Assembly: GCF_004770905.1 (NCBI RefSeq)
Contig: NZ_RQHT01000014.1
Location: 1,684,001 to 1,748,000, forward strand
Direction of reading: 5' to 3'
Length of the DNA: 64,000 nt
Source of the DNA: Leptospira bandrabouensis
GTDB lineage: Bacteria; Spirochaetota; Leptospiria; Leptospirales; Leptospiraceae
The notes beneath the pieces are model-generated. The model was not told the DNA's origin and searched no databases. It worked only from the letters and a program-made list of their open reading frames with translations. The number at the start of each line of letters is the position of its first letter. Within the stretch, counting starts at the first letter, position 1. Positions 8,764 to 17,821 of the stretch are shown piece by piece. The translations under genes and the position numbers were made by a program.

Positions 8764-10400
8764 GTAGCGAGAATGGCACCACCGGTAAGTCGTTTGTAAA
8801 AATCGTTTCCTTCTCGTTCCAAAAATTCTTCGTAATTTCCTTTGAAATCTTTGATTCCTTCAGGTGTCACTTCGATGATTCTTGTACAAAGCGAGGAAAT
8901 AAATTCCCTATCATGAGAAACAAGGATGACTGTTCCTTCAAACAAGGATAAGGCGTAGTTAAGGGCTTCAATGGTCTCTAAATCTAAGTGGTTGGTTGGT
9001 TCGTCAAGAGCAATGACATTGTCTCCGGCAAGGATCATTTTACCAATGATCATTCTTGATTTTTCACCTCCAGAGAGAACCGTTGTGGATTTGTTTGCCA
9101 TATCTCCAGAAAAAAGCATACGACCGAGGATCGCACGGATTTCTTGTACTTCCGTTCCTTGGGGAGCGTTACGTAACAACCATTCCACGAGAGTGTCCGC
9201 ATCTGGTTCCATCGCCTCACGGTGGTCTTGCGGGAAAAAGGAAGTTTCTACGGAATCTCCCCATTTTACCTGACCAGAATCTGGTTCTATTTTTTTTAAT
9301 AACATTTTGAGAAGGGTTGTTTTACCAACTCCGTTTGTTCCAACGATCCCCACTTTTTCCCCTTTGGTGATGGAGGTACTAAATTCTTTGATGACTGGTT
9401 TCCCATCGTAAGCTTTGGAAATATTAATGGCTTCGAACACATCTTTTCCAAGTGTACGTTTTGCTTTGAAACGAATGTAAGGTGCTACCCTAGAAGAAGG
9501 TTTTACATCCACCATATCTGCTTTGATTTTTTCGATCATCTTTTGACGAGATGTAGCTTGTTTTGATTTACTTGCATTGGCAGAAAATCTAGAAACAAAC
9601 TCTTGTAAGTCGGCAATTTTTTCTTTTGCACGTTTGCTATCACTCATGAGTTGTTCACGAGATTGTTCTGCTGCAATCATGAAGTCGTCATAATTTCCAG
9701 GGAACACTCGGATGGTATTGTAATCTAAATCAGCAATATGAGTGGCAACTGAGTTAATGAAGTGACGGTCGTGGGAAATTACGATGACCACTCCCTCGTA
9801 GTTTATTAGAAGTTCTTCTAACCAGTGAATGGTTTTGATATCTAAGTGGTTGGTAGGTTCATCCAGTAGAAGGACGTCTGGTTTTAAAAATAATACTTGG
9901 GCAAGAAGGACTCGGAGTTTGAATCCACCGGTAAGAAAATTTAAAGGGCGATTGTGCGCAGAAGTAGGGATTCCTAATCCTTCTAGAAGTTCACCCGCCA
10001 CCGATTCGGCCTCATACCCGCCCATATCAGCAAAAACTTCTTCAATTTCGGAGATACGCATTCCGTCTTCGTCGGTCATCTCTTCTTTGGCGTAAATGGC
10101 ATCTCGTTCTGTCATCACGTTCCAAAGTTCTGGATTTCCCCGAAGGACGGTGCCGAGAACGGTCTCATTCTCGTATTCGTAGTGGTCCTGTTTGAGGTAT
10201 CCGACCTTCATATCCTTGTCCACCACCACAGAACCAGCAGTGGGCTGTAAAATACCCGCTAAAACCTTCATAAAGGTCGATTTTCCGGACCCGTTGGCCC
10301 CAATCAGACCGTAACGGCATTCCGGTTTGAATTTTATGGAGACGTTTTCGAAAAGAGGTTTTTTCCCGAAGGAGACTGTAATGCCGCTAGCTTGGATCAT
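8760..10400 (-). CDS. ybiT: ABC-F family ATPase, YbiT type
   Basis: ABC-F proteins are soluble twin-ATPase factors that act on ribosomes. Domain 1 has Walker A GANGSGKST (~res 34-42), a variant signature LTGGFKLRVLLAQ and Walker B VLLLDEPTNHLDIKTI. The interdomain linker contains SANASKSKQATSRQK, characteristic of YbiT. Domain 2 has GTNGVGKTT, the normal signature LSGGEKSRM and VIALDEPTNHLDLETI. There is no membrane segment. Length 546 is right for YbiT (about 530). It is a single gene divergent from the OmpA-family gene, with only 50 bases between their starts. A general translation role is more likely than antibiotic resistance. Confidence 0.9.
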   Translation of the reverse strand: MIQASGITVSFGKKPLFENVSIKFKPECRYGLIGANGSGKSTFMKVLAGILQPTAGSVVVDKDMKVGYLKQDHYEYENETVLGTVLRGNPELWNVMTERDAIYAKEEMTDEDGMRISEIEEVFADMGGYEAESVAGELLEGLGIPTSAHNRPLNFLTGGFKLRVLLAQVLFLKPDVLLLDEPTNHLDIKTIHWLEELLINYEGVVIVISHDRHFINSVATHIADLDYNTIRVFPGNYDDFMIAAEQSREQLMSDSKRAKEKIADLQEFVSRFSANASKSKQATSRQKMIEKIKADMVDVKPSSRVAPYIRFKAKRTLGKDVFEAINISKAYDGKPVIKEFSTSITKGEKVGIVGTNGVGKTTLLKMLLKKIEPDSGQVKWGDSVETSFFPQDHREAMEPDADTLVEWLLRNAPQGTEVQEIRAILGRMLFSGDMANKSTTVLSGGEKSRMIIGKMILAGDNVIALDEPTNHLDLETIEALNYALSLFEGTVILVSHDREFISSLCTRIIEVTPEGIKDFKGNYEEFLEREGNDFYKRLTGGAILAT

Positions 10401-10450
10401 AAGTCAATTTTCTAAGGGAATCGGAGGTTTCAACCGACATTTCGTATGGT

Positions 10451-12307
10451 ATGGCACGGATTCTTATCATCATTCTCCTCTTTTTCGGGAACGGGCTCAT
10501 TAGCTCACAAAGTGTAAAAAATGGAATCCAGGTTTTGGAGGGGGATCTTTTAAATACCGGCCATCTCCTCCGCACGGACAAACAGGTTTTTCGGATTAGT
10601 GGTGGTGTCTTACAAGAGGAATTAGCATATTTAGCCGGGAAAAAGATACGGATGTTATGCGATGTGCAAGCAGAAACTTGTAATCCTATTCGTTATGAGA
10701 TGGAACCCTTCGAATCTGGCAAAACACCAGACTGGACCTTAAAAAAAATCCCTCGCTATGTGACAGGGGGACTTTTTTCTTTTAATCCTCAGTGTACACC
10801 TGATGGAAAGATTTTATTTTGGACCGCCCTTGTTCGCGAAGGGGGTAGATCCACCCAAAAAATTTGGGCCGCCAAACGAGACCAATACGGGTTTTGGATG
10901 CAAGGAGAACAACTTCCCACGCCACTGAACAATAAATTTCCTTCTGCTGTCATTTCAGCTCTCCCCGGTGGGAATGAACTTTTTGTTTTTGGGAATTTTG
11001 GGGAAGAAGAAATGCTCGACAACTTAAAACGGGAGATGATGTATAAATCTCAAATTGCTACAAGAGAAGCACAAAACCCAAAAGAGTTCCATCTTGTTTT
11101 GACAAAGTTAGAATCTGAATATAAAGAACGGACAGAAAAAATCCAAAACCGTGCCCCATTATATAAAACTCGTAAAACGGAATCGGGTTGGTCGATGCCC
11201 ACTCCGATAAACTTCCCTAGCTTTTATAACTGGTATAAAAAGGCAGATAATCCCAACCAACAAGTATTTGGTGGTTCTGCATTGGCATCGAGTGGTCGGA
11301 CACTTATCTACTCAGCCCAACAAAAGAAAAATTACGGTAAATTAGATTTATATGTAAGTTTACAAAATGATTCGGGTGTATTTGAAGAAGGGATTAATTT
11401 AGGAAACACTTTGAACACCGTTGAAGAAGAAATGGCACCTTTCCTTGCTCCCGACGACAAAACATTATATTTCTCTTCTTCTGGAAGAAAAGAAGGAATC
11501 TCAATATTTATCACAAGAAGATTGAATGATTCTTGGACTGCTTGGTCAGAACCACAAGAATTGTCTTCTAACCTAAGAGGTGTTAATTTTTTTAGCATCC
11601 CTGCCGTAGGAAATTGGGCTTACGTTTCTCGGGAAGGGGAATTGTACATGGCGGCCATTCCTAACCATTTCCAACCTGATCCTGTGGTGGTGATCAAAGG
11701 AAAGGTGGTGGATGAAGAGGGGAAACCACTTTCAGCTTTTGTTCAGTATGAATCTTTAACGAGAAAAAAATCAATAGGATCGACTGTGAGTGATCCAAAT
11801 ACAGGTGAGTTTAGCATCATCTTGCCGTATGAGGAGAACTATGGGTTTTATGGAGAGAAGGAAGGTTATCTTCCTGTTTCACAAAACCTTAATTTGGTGG
11901 GTAAAGAGAAAGAAGACAAAGAAAAAACGGTCCTTCTTGTCCTTCCCAAGTTAAAAAAAGGAAACCAAATTGTGATGAACAATTTGTTCTTTGCCTTTCG
12001 CTCTGCTGAACTTACCAAAGAATCGGAGCCGGAATTAGACAGATTGGCAGGTATTTTACGAAAATCTGCGAATTTGAAAATTCTCATCGAAGGTCATACA
12101 GACAACGTGGGAACCAAATCTGCCAACCAAAAGTTGTCCCTGGAAAGAGCAAATTCAGTTGCTAATTATTTAAAGTCTAAACATAAGATAGAAGAAACAC
12201 GGATTGCTGTGGTGGGATTTGGTCCCTCGGCTCCAATTGCTGACAATCAGACCGAAGAAGGTCGTGGGACGAACCGAAGGGTAGTCTTTAAAATTTCGGA
12301 AGAGTAA
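10451..12307 (+). CDS. PD40 propeller / carboxypeptidase-D-like / OmpA-family protein
   Basis: The domains run as follows: signal peptide (residues 1-19, ending ISSQS); a beta-propeller-like region with PD40 repeats at ~105-400 (GLFSFNPQCTPDGKILFWTA, EEMAPFLAPDDKTLYFSSSG); a carboxypeptidase regulatory-like beta domain at ~415-490 (VVVIKGKVVDEEGKPLSAF); and a C-terminal OmpA peptidoglycan-binding domain at ~505-615 (ILIEGHTDNVGTKSANQ, LSLERANSVANYL, GRGTNRRVVF). The protein should sit in the periplasm, tied to peptidoglycan. The order propeller, CRD, OmpA resembles PorE-type proteins of the type IX secretion system without their TPR domain. The next two genes (GTG start 3 bases after the stop, then an ATGA overlap) are surely co-transcribed. 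Confidence 0.82.
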   Translation: MARILIIILLFFGNGLISSQSVKNGIQVLEGDLLNTGHLLRTDKQVFRISGGVLQEELAYLAGKKIRMLCDVQAETCNPIRYEMEPFESGKTPDWTLKKIPRYVTGGLFSFNPQCTPDGKILFWTALVREGGRSTQKIWAAKRDQYGFWMQGEQLPTPLNNKFPSAVISALPGGNELFVFGNFGEEEMLDNLKREMMYKSQIATREAQNPKEFHLVLTKLESEYKERTEKIQNRAPLYKTRKTESGWSMPTPINFPSFYNWYKKADNPNQQVFGGSALASSGRTLIYSAQQKKNYGKLDLYVSLQNDSGVFEEGINLGNTLNTVEEEMAPFLAPDDKTLYFSSSGRKEGISIFITRRLNDSWTAWSEPQELSSNLRGVNFFSIPAVGNWAYVSREGELYMAAIPNHFQPDPVVVIKGKVVDEEGKPLSAFVQYESLTRKKSIGSTVSDPNTGEFSIILPYEENYGFYGEKEGYLPVSQNLNLVGKEKEDKEKTVLLVLPKLKKGNQIVMNNLFFAFRSAELTKESEPELDRLAGILRKSANLKILIEGHTDNVGTKSANQKLSLERANSVANYLKSKHKIEETRIAVVGFGPSAPIADNQTEEGRGTNRRVVFKISEE

Positions 12308-12310
12308 CCA

Positions 12311-13045
12311 GTGGATATCAAAAATATAAATATACCCAAAGTCAATGTAGACACCCAAAAGATGATGGGTGCCGTCGATGGGCTCGTGGACAAAATCCCT
12401 CCCCAAATTCAAGACCTACTCAAAAAAATTGCCATCTCGCTTTTTGCATTTTTTCTTATCATGGCAATTTATGTGGGTTGGACCAATGGTTGGGAAAGTG
12501 CAAAACCGCAAGGATTGCAACTGGCTCAGGATACGAGAAGTTTATTTTTAACAGAGATAGAAAGAGACTACAATCGGAAAAGAAAAGATGTCCGTATGTC
12601 CGATCCCGAAGATTTAAAATACGAATCCAATCGTAGGATGCAATTTGATTTTATCAGTGAAAGAGAATCTAATGGATACACTCATGACACAATCCCTGAG
12701 GAACAAGATTTTTTAGGAAAAGAATACGACTTTAGAAATAGAAAAGCAGAAGATACTTCGGTTCCTCCCATCTACACTCCGTCAGGTGATGGTTTGATTC
12801 CAGCACCAATTGATATCCAACCGGCATCTCCCAAAGAAGATACAAAATCGGGTTCTGATTCCGATTCCGACTCAGAACTTCGGATGCAAAGGATGTTAGA
12901 CCGCGTTTCCGATTTGGAAAAAAAAGTGAAGGCAAAAAACGAAGAAAAAAACCTGGAAACTTTGAAATTACCCAAACCTCCTGAATCAAATGAAGGATTT
13001 GGGAAACCTAGAAGTTTAGAACGAATTCCAAAAAATTTACGATGA
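12311..13045 (+). CDS. Single-pass membrane hypothetical protein
   Basis: The 244-residue product begins at GTG 12311, three bases after the OmpA-family stop. It has an amphipathic N-terminus, one membrane segment near residues 40-58 (ISLFAFFLIMAIYVGW) and a hydrophilic, mostly disordered, proline-rich C-terminal part. A Ser/Asp run (SGSDSDSDSE) and a short coiled-coil-like stretch (MLDRVSDLEKKVKAKN) lie near residues 185-225. I do not recognise it. Its place between a peptidoglycan-binding OmpA protein and a TPR protein suggests an inner-membrane link in an envelope complex; this is inference from operon structure. Its stop overlaps the next gene in ATGA. Confidence 0.68.
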   Translation: MDIKNINIPKVNVDTQKMMGAVDGLVDKIPPQIQDLLKKIAISLFAFFLIMAIYVGWTNGWESAKPQGLQLAQDTRSLFLTEIERDYNRKRKDVRMSDPEDLKYESNRRMQFDFISERESNGYTHDTIPEEQDFLGKEYDFRNRKAEDTSVPPIYTPSGDGLIPAPIDIQPASPKEDTKSGSDSDSDSELRMQRMLDRVSDLEKKVKAKNEEKNLETLKLPKPPESNEGFGKPRSLERIPKNLR

Positions 13046-14031
13046 AGGATTTCTTTTTGTATTTTAAGTTTGTTTTAACTCCTTTCTTATTCGTTTGTTT
13101 TGTTTTCTTAAATTTGGTTTCTAGCCTTTCTGCCGAATCCACAGAATTGTTTTTACCGTTTCCAGAAACTTGGACCAAAGAGGGAGGTAAGGAAACAACG
13201 GAAAGTCAAACAAAGAATCCTCTGAACTCTACAGCAATGATGAACCCAGTGCAGGGAACTCCGTCCAAATCTCTAAACAATCTTTCCACTCAAAACAATA
13301 GTCCAGAATCATTACCGTCCAAGTCTGCTACACAAGAAAACCAAGCAGCTGTTACAATAAATGCAAAACCAACTGATAAAAAGAAAAAAAAGAAGGAAGT
13401 CATTGATCCTTCTCTGGCTTCTTTTCAGAAAGGAAAGGCCTATCTAACAAGAGATCAAAAAAAAACCGCCGAATCCGAGTTTGCTGATTCCTACGGAAAG
13501 GAAGGAGACGCGGCAAAGTTTTCTCGTGTAGAAAACTCGAATTTATTTGGATTGGATGGAAAAGAAAAAGATTCATTAAACCTTGTGGAAAAACAAGAAG
13601 ATCCTGATTTCAAAATCAAAACACAATTTGAATTGGCACGTTCTTTGGATCGGATTGGAAATCCAGAGGCAGAAGAAAAGGCATATAAAGAATATTTAAA
13701 ACTTGTTACTGAGTATCCAAAACACCCTGAACTTACGCCTAGATCCCATTATGCGATGGCAATCCTACTCATTCGCAAAAAAGAATTTCGTTCTGCAGTC
13801 CACCAATTAGTGAATATCATTAAAAACTTTAAAGAATCGGCGGAGTATCTTCCTTCTCATTATTACTTAGGAAAAATTTACGAAAGTAGTTGGGAAGAAA
13901 GGGATTTGGAACGGTCATTAAAATACTACCAACTCTATATGAATGGAGTAGAGGGAAAAACCTTGGTTCCTGGATACGATTTTAAAAAAGAAACCCGCGA
14001 AAGAATGCGGGTTTTAGGTTCTTCTATTTAA
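13042..14031 (+). CDS. Exported TPR-repeat protein
   Basis: The 329-residue product has an N-terminal hydrophobic export signal (about residues 8-30), a low-complexity Ser/Thr/Asn/Lys-rich linker to ~residue 130, and helical TPR-like repeats at ~180-325 (KAYKEYLKLVTEYPKHPELT, YLPSHYYLGKIYESSW, LERSLKYYQLYMNG). The repeat region resembles periplasmic TPR adaptors such as YbgF/CpoB. The start ATG at 13042 overlaps the upstream stop, giving a three-gene unit with the PD40-OmpA gene. No enzymatic motif is visible; a scaffold role is likely. Confidence 0.7.
   Translation: MKDFFLYFKFVLTPFLFVCFVFLNLVSSLSAESTELFLPFPETWTKEGGKETTESQTKNPLNSTAMMNPVQGTPSKSLNNLSTQNNSPESLPSKSATQENQAAVTINAKPTDKKKKKKEVIDPSLASFQKGKAYLTRDQKKTAESEFADSYGKEGDAAKFSRVENSNLFGLDGKEKDSLNLVEKQEDPDFKIKTQFELARSLDRIGNPEAEEKAYKEYLKLVTEYPKHPELTPRSHYAMAILLIRKKEFRSAVHQLVNIIKNFKESAEYLPSHYYLGKIYESSWEERDLERSLKYYQLYMNGVEGKTLVPGYDFKKETRERMRVLGSSI
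13991..14014 (+). terminator. Hairpin at the end of the TPR-protein gene
   Basis: AAACCCGC (13991-13998) pairs with GCGGGTTT (14007-14014) around an 8-base loop, with a weak T-rich tail. It lies inside the last codons of the gene, which ends at 14031, and just before the convergent cheX end at 14042. It could stop transcription from both sides. Confidence 0.45.
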
Positions 14032-14041
14032 AAATTAACGA

Positions 14042-14506
14042 TTAAGCAATCGCCACATTTACTTCGATTCTTCCAAACTTAGAATATAAGTTGATGGAGA
14101 GTGTTGGTTTTTTGTTAAACCGAACAGATGTGCTGTTCGTCTCTTGGATGTTCGGTGTTGTAATTTCCACAGATTGTCCTGCAGAGGTAAAAATGTTCAT
14201 CGCATTACCTGTGGTCATGTTGGCAATCTCACCGAGGATATCTTTATATTCGTTTTTGACATCCTCATCAGAAAGACCAGGAACCAGTTTGCGCGATATT
14301 TTGTAGGCAGCATCGAGGTTCATACTATAAACCACTTCCCCACTAAAAGAACCCACTACACCAATGATGATTGCAATTTCATGGCTTGGCGCAGGTGAAT
14401 CTTTGATTCCGATTTTTCCTCGGATGAGATCCTGTTGTAGGACATCGCGAAAAACGATGGTGGCTGCTTCCAGGAACGGGTTGATGAAGTCGGCTTTAAT
14501 TTGCAT
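14042..14506 (-). CDS. cheX: CheX family chemotaxis protein (CheY-P phosphatase)
   Basis: CheX removes phosphate from CheY-P and is the usual CheY phosphatase of spirochaetes. At 154 residues it has family length. The key helix reads EYKDILGEIANMTTGNAMN, with the Glu and Asn of the E-x2-N catalytic pair (GEIAN). The fold is supported by IIIGVVGSFSGEVVYSM at the start and TPTLSINLYS-like strands at the end. Its ATG directly follows the TAA of the SurA-like gene (TAAATG), so both are read from one transcript. No other chemotaxis gene is adjacent; a chemoreceptor gene lies at 51549. Confidence 0.88.
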   Translation of the reverse strand: MQIKADFINPFLEAATIVFRDVLQQDLIRGKIGIKDSPAPSHEIAIIIGVVGSFSGEVVYSMNLDAAYKISRKLVPGLSDEDVKNEYKDILGEIANMTTGNAMNIFTSAGQSVEITTPNIQETNSTSVRFNKKPTLSINLYSKFGRIEVNVAIA

Positions 14507-15748
14507 TTATTCTAAAGAGAGAAGGCCTTTTTTCTCTACGTTGTATTCTGCTGCTAAGGACTGGTTTATTTCAAGAAAAAAGCTAAGAAGTTGCCTTTGT
14601 TTCAAAAAATCTGCAGCTTGGTCCGCCGGTTTTTTTGCTGTGGTTTGTCCGTATGTTAAGTCCCCAAACTCCACATAAACCTGTTTATCGTTATCAGAAA
14701 AAGGTCCCACTACTGTTTTTTTGCTAAACGGATCATTGGCGAGTGTTTCCCAAAATTTGGCAGAGTTCGCCAAACGGTAGCTATTGCCTCGGTTGGAAGT
14801 GACTAGTTTTAGATCAGATAAAGAAACATTTGAAACTGTCTCAATCGGTTGGAGTGTTTCCTGGGAAATGGCTTCCAGAGCATTTGGCTCCGAAATTTTT
14901 GCAGCAATGCGACCTTTCCACGTTTCAACTTCCTTTCTTTTGCGATCAAATTTTAGTTTGGAAAGTAAAAGTGGTTTTCTAGATTCGAAGCTCACAACGT
15001 TTCCAGAAGGATCCTTGGCAAGGGATCCTTCTTTTTTTTCTTTCTCATACTCTTTCATTAGTTCTGCATCAGAAATATTGATTTTGGCTTCGACGGCATT
15101 GAGTAAATTAACCTCAGAGACCGCAACGATGCGGAAAGAAATTTTTGCACGTTTGGCTTCATCTTCCAACTCGGCCTCATTTTCGGAAGGAGTGAGAGGT
15201 TGGTCTAAAAAGTTAGGATATAAAGCATATCCAGTCGCAGAATCGATGCGGTAGTTCATAGGTGCCGATCGGTAAATTTGTTGGTAAATTTCTGTGAGCG
15301 AACGAGAATCTTCTTCTCCGTATCCAGCTTGGGATACTGACTCTTTATGAACTTCTCTTGCTTGCCTTGACATATCACGTTTGATGCTAATTTCCGAAAC
15401 TTGGAAACCAACTGCTGTAGCAATGTCGTTTGCTATGTAGATTTCTCTGACTGTAGAAAAAGCACAAGAATTGAGGAGTTCTGGGTTTTGGGCAGTTTCA
15501 CGACCATATTGTTGGTAGCGGTAGTAACAATCGCGTTTGGCCGCATTGAAGTAGTCGACGGGGATACTTCTGCCGGCAATGGTTCCAGCCTTTGTCGAAT
15601 TTTGGCCCGTAATGGCACCTACCAGGCTTTGTTCAGCGTCCCCAGGCAAAAATGTAATGATGAGGGTTCCGACCAAAATGAATAAAAAGAGGGCAATAAT
15701 CACACGATAGATTTTTTCTTTGAGGGTAGAGGGTTCTTCTTCGAACAT
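14507..15748 (-). CDS. SurA/PpiD-like membrane-anchored periplasmic protein
   Basis: From ATG 15748 the product has 413 residues: a short cytoplasmic N-terminus (MFEEEPSTLKEK), one membrane segment at ~15-32 (VIIALFLFILVGTLIITF) and a large periplasmic part. The region after the membrane segment (AGTIAGRSIPVDYFNAAKRD) matches the N-terminal helices of SurA/PpiD foldases. I see no clear parvulin-type isomerase domain, so a chaperone-like role without isomerase activity is likely. A longer reading begins at TTG 15799 and adds 17 residues, but the ATG fits the membrane-anchor layout better. The gene is directly followed by cheX. A strong inverted repeat lies inside it at 15007-15032. Confidence 0.65.
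   Translation of the reverse strand: MFEEEPSTLKEKIYRVIIALFLFILVGTLIITFLPGDAEQSLVGAITGQNSTKAGTIAGRSIPVDYFNAAKRDCYYRYQQYGRETAQNPELLNSCAFSTVREIYIANDIATAVGFQVSEISIKRDMSRQAREVHKESVSQAGYGEEDSRSLTEIYQQIYRSAPMNYRIDSATGYALYPNFLDQPLTPSENEAELEDEAKRAKISFRIVAVSEVNLLNAVEAKINISDAELMKEYEKEKKEGSLAKDPSGNVVSFESRKPLLLSKLKFDRKRKEVETWKGRIAAKISEPNALEAISQETLQPIETVSNVSLSDLKLVTSNRGNSYRLANSAKFWETLANDPFSKKTVVGPFSDNDKQVYVEFGDLTYGQTTAKKPADQAADFLKQRQLLSFFLEINQSLAAEYNVEKKGLLSLE
15007..15040 (+). terminator. Terminator-like hairpin antisense to the SurA-like gene
   Basis: GAAGGATCC (15007-15015) pairs perfectly with GGATCCTTC (15024-15032) and is followed on the plus strand by a run of eight T (about 15033-15040). It lies within coding sequence of a minus-strand gene, in codons for KEGSLAKDPSGN, so it would stop plus-strand (antisense) transcription. 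It may be coincidental. Confidence 0.35.
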
Positions 15749-15833
15749 AAAGGAAGGGTTTCCGTTTTCGAAACCCTTGTAAAGAAAAAATGTAATCAAG
15801 GGAATCGCCGTTTGGCAAGATAATATAGGTAGT

Positions 15834-16481
15834 ATGTTGTTCGCAGCCTTTGCTATGATTCTTGTGGGTGTCCTATGTTTTTTGTACGTAGCTCTTTCAC
15901 CACAAAAAGCAAAACCTACAACCTTTCCACAGCGAAAGGCCCAAAGTCCGAGCCCATACCGAATGCCACAAAGCCCGTCCGTTTCGCCTCAATTGGATGA
16001 AAGGATCAGAAAGGAACGTGCCATTTCCGATGATCGCCATATTTCCTACTCTTTACCTGAAGAAGTGACACCATCTGTGGTTCAAAAATCCGAAGTTTTA
16101 TTACCTACAGAAGATGGAAATTTGGAAGAAGAACCTCCCACACCCAAAGAAAGCAGATTTCAAATTGAGGGGACTTTGTATTTGGATTATTCCGGTAAAC
16201 TTACCTTTGGTGAGGAATCCTCAGATTTAGAATCTATGGAAGATGGCCTTAAGAACTTCAAACGAATTGGATCTGGAAGTTTACGCGAAGAGAATGGAAA
16301 GTTTTTGTTTCATTCAGGAAATGTGACTTATACTTACACGCCTGATGAATTGGACCAAGTGGTTCTCCACAACCAAGGGATTGTGTTTCTTTTGAAAGAT
16401 ATGAAGGCACCGAAACCTGTATTTTTCACAAAAGACATCGATACCTTTAAAGATTTTCTAAAACAAGCTGCCTTAGTTTAA
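15834..16481 (+). CDS. Hypothetical protein with N-terminal membrane anchor
   Basis: The 215-residue product has a hydrophobic N-terminal segment (residues 1-22, MLFAAFAMILVGVLCFLYVA), a Pro/Ser-rich linker to ~residue 100, and a compact C-terminal domain at ~105-215 (RFQIEGTLYLDYSGKLTFG, GSLREENGKFLFHSGNVTYT, DKDIDTFKDFLKQ-like end). No known domain is recognised. The start ATG at 15834 lies between divergent transcription units. Its last nine bases overlap, tail to tail, the end of the DUF389 gene. Confidence 0.65.
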   Translation: MLFAAFAMILVGVLCFLYVALSPQKAKPTTFPQRKAQSPSPYRMPQSPSVSPQLDERIRKERAISDDRHISYSLPEEVTPSVVQKSEVLLPTEDGNLEEEPPTPKESRFQIEGTLYLDYSGKLTFGEESSDLESMEDGLKNFKRIGSGSLREENGKFLFHSGNVTYTYTPDELDQVVLHNQGIVFLLKDMKAPKPVFFTKDIDTFKDFLKQAALV

Positions 16482-17780
16482 AGGCTTTTCTCTTGTAACC
16501 AAATCTATTTGTTTTTCTCCCGTACGGATTTGTATGAATTGTTCTAATTTCTTTTTGTCATTTTCTGTTGGGAGTTTCGTCCATTCAGAATCAAAGATAT
16601 TTGTATCCACATAGATGTTTTGGTTCATATCAAACTTTTTTGTTTTTGTGAAACTTGCCGAAACAAGATTTGGAAAAAATACTTGGATTTCTTTTGCAAT
16701 CATCTCTGTGTTGCTCTGCGTGTAGTTTGTATTGGATTTGTAGATTTCAGATAAGATTTCGTATTTTAAGGTATCTATATTAGAAGAGGAAAGATCCTGG
16801 TGTAATATGAGTTTTGTATTTTCCATATTATAATATTTTAATTTAGATTGTAATTCCTTTTCTTTGTTTTCGTCGATTTTGGGACCGATGATGGTTAGCT
16901 CAATTGTAGGAACTTTTTGGTATGTAATTTCTTTTTCCAAAATTCGACGGTTCTCTACTAAAATTTCATTACGAATGAATTCATTAGCCTTCCCTTTAAA
17001 ATAGGATGACCTTACAATTTGGTATGCGGTAAAGATGGAGGGCAGAATTAGAATTAAGGTAAACAAACCCAGATAAATTTTTACTTTTCGTTCTTTCTCC
17101 TTATATAAACCCCAACTTACTTTTGGAAATTCCATATAACGTACAAAAATAAAAGTAGAGATAGCGATAAAAATGGAATTGATCAAATAAAGGTATGTGG
17201 CTCCAAAAAAATAAGTCCAGTTTCCTTGTGACAATCCATACCCGGCTGTGCAGAGAGGAGGCATAAGGGCAGTGGCAATGGCCACTCCCGCAATGGCAGT
17301 ACCTTTCTCTTTTCTGGTATTGGCAATGATCCCTGTGGCACCGCCAAAAATGGCAATGAGAGCATCATAAATGGTGGGAGAGGTTCTTGCGAGTAGTTCC
17401 GACTGTGCTTCGTTAATTGGTGAAAGGGAAAAGTAAATAAAGGAAGTGGCAATACTTACAATCGTAGCCACAGAGAGTGTTCTTAGGAATTTTTTTAAAT
17501 TGTCAAAGTCATTTGTGGCAGCTGCAAATCCAATCCCAACGATTGGTCCCATCAGTGGGGATACAAGCATCGCCCCAATGATCACTGCAGTGGAGTTGAC
17601 ATTAAGACCGATACTTGCAATAAAAATGGCAAAGATTAACGTCCAAAGGTTAGAACCTCTTAGTTCCGCACCTTTTTGGACGGATTCGATGGTACCGGGT
17701 TTGTCCAAATCATCTAAGAGATGAAACCTGGGTGCCAACCATTCAAAAAAGGAAACAATCGGATTTTTTTCGGATGCCAT
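16473..17780 (-). CDS. DUF389 multi-pass membrane protein
   Basis: The N-terminal half (residues ~30-260) holds a DUF389 domain of several membrane helices: GSNLWTLIFAIFIASIGLNV, STAVIIGAMLVSPLMGPIVG, the loop KEKGTAIAGVAIATALMPPL and a further helix ending LILILPSIFTAYQIV. The remaining ~170 residues are soluble, with a beta-alpha layout. The family is widespread (often annotated TIGR00341) and has no firmly established function; a transport role is guessed from the glycine- and proline-rich re-entrant-looking helices. It is a single gene downstream of, and on the same strand as, patD, with 41 bases between. Confidence 0.8.
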   Translation of the reverse strand: MASEKNPIVSFFEWLAPRFHLLDDLDKPGTIESVQKGAELRGSNLWTLIFAIFIASIGLNVNSTAVIIGAMLVSPLMGPIVGIGFAAATNDFDNLKKFLRTLSVATIVSIATSFIYFSLSPINEAQSELLARTSPTIYDALIAIFGGATGIIANTRKEKGTAIAGVAIATALMPPLCTAGYGLSQGNWTYFFGATYLYLINSIFIAISTFIFVRYMEFPKVSWGLYKEKERKVKIYLGLFTLILILPSIFTAYQIVRSSYFKGKANEFIRNEILVENRRILEKEITYQKVPTIELTIIGPKIDENKEKELQSKLKYYNMENTKLILHQDLSSSNIDTLKYEILSEIYKSNTNYTQSNTEMIAKEIQVFFPNLVSASFTKTKKFDMNQNIYVDTNIFDSEWTKLPTENDKKKLEQFIQIRTGEKQIDLVTREKPLN

Positions 17781-17821
17781 AGCCCCTTAGACATCCGACT
17801 GTTCCTATTCGGATAGAGAAA

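Noticed and set aside
14784..15254. 156-codon plus-strand ORF
   Set aside because: Antisense to the SurA-like gene; no start signal and no domain.
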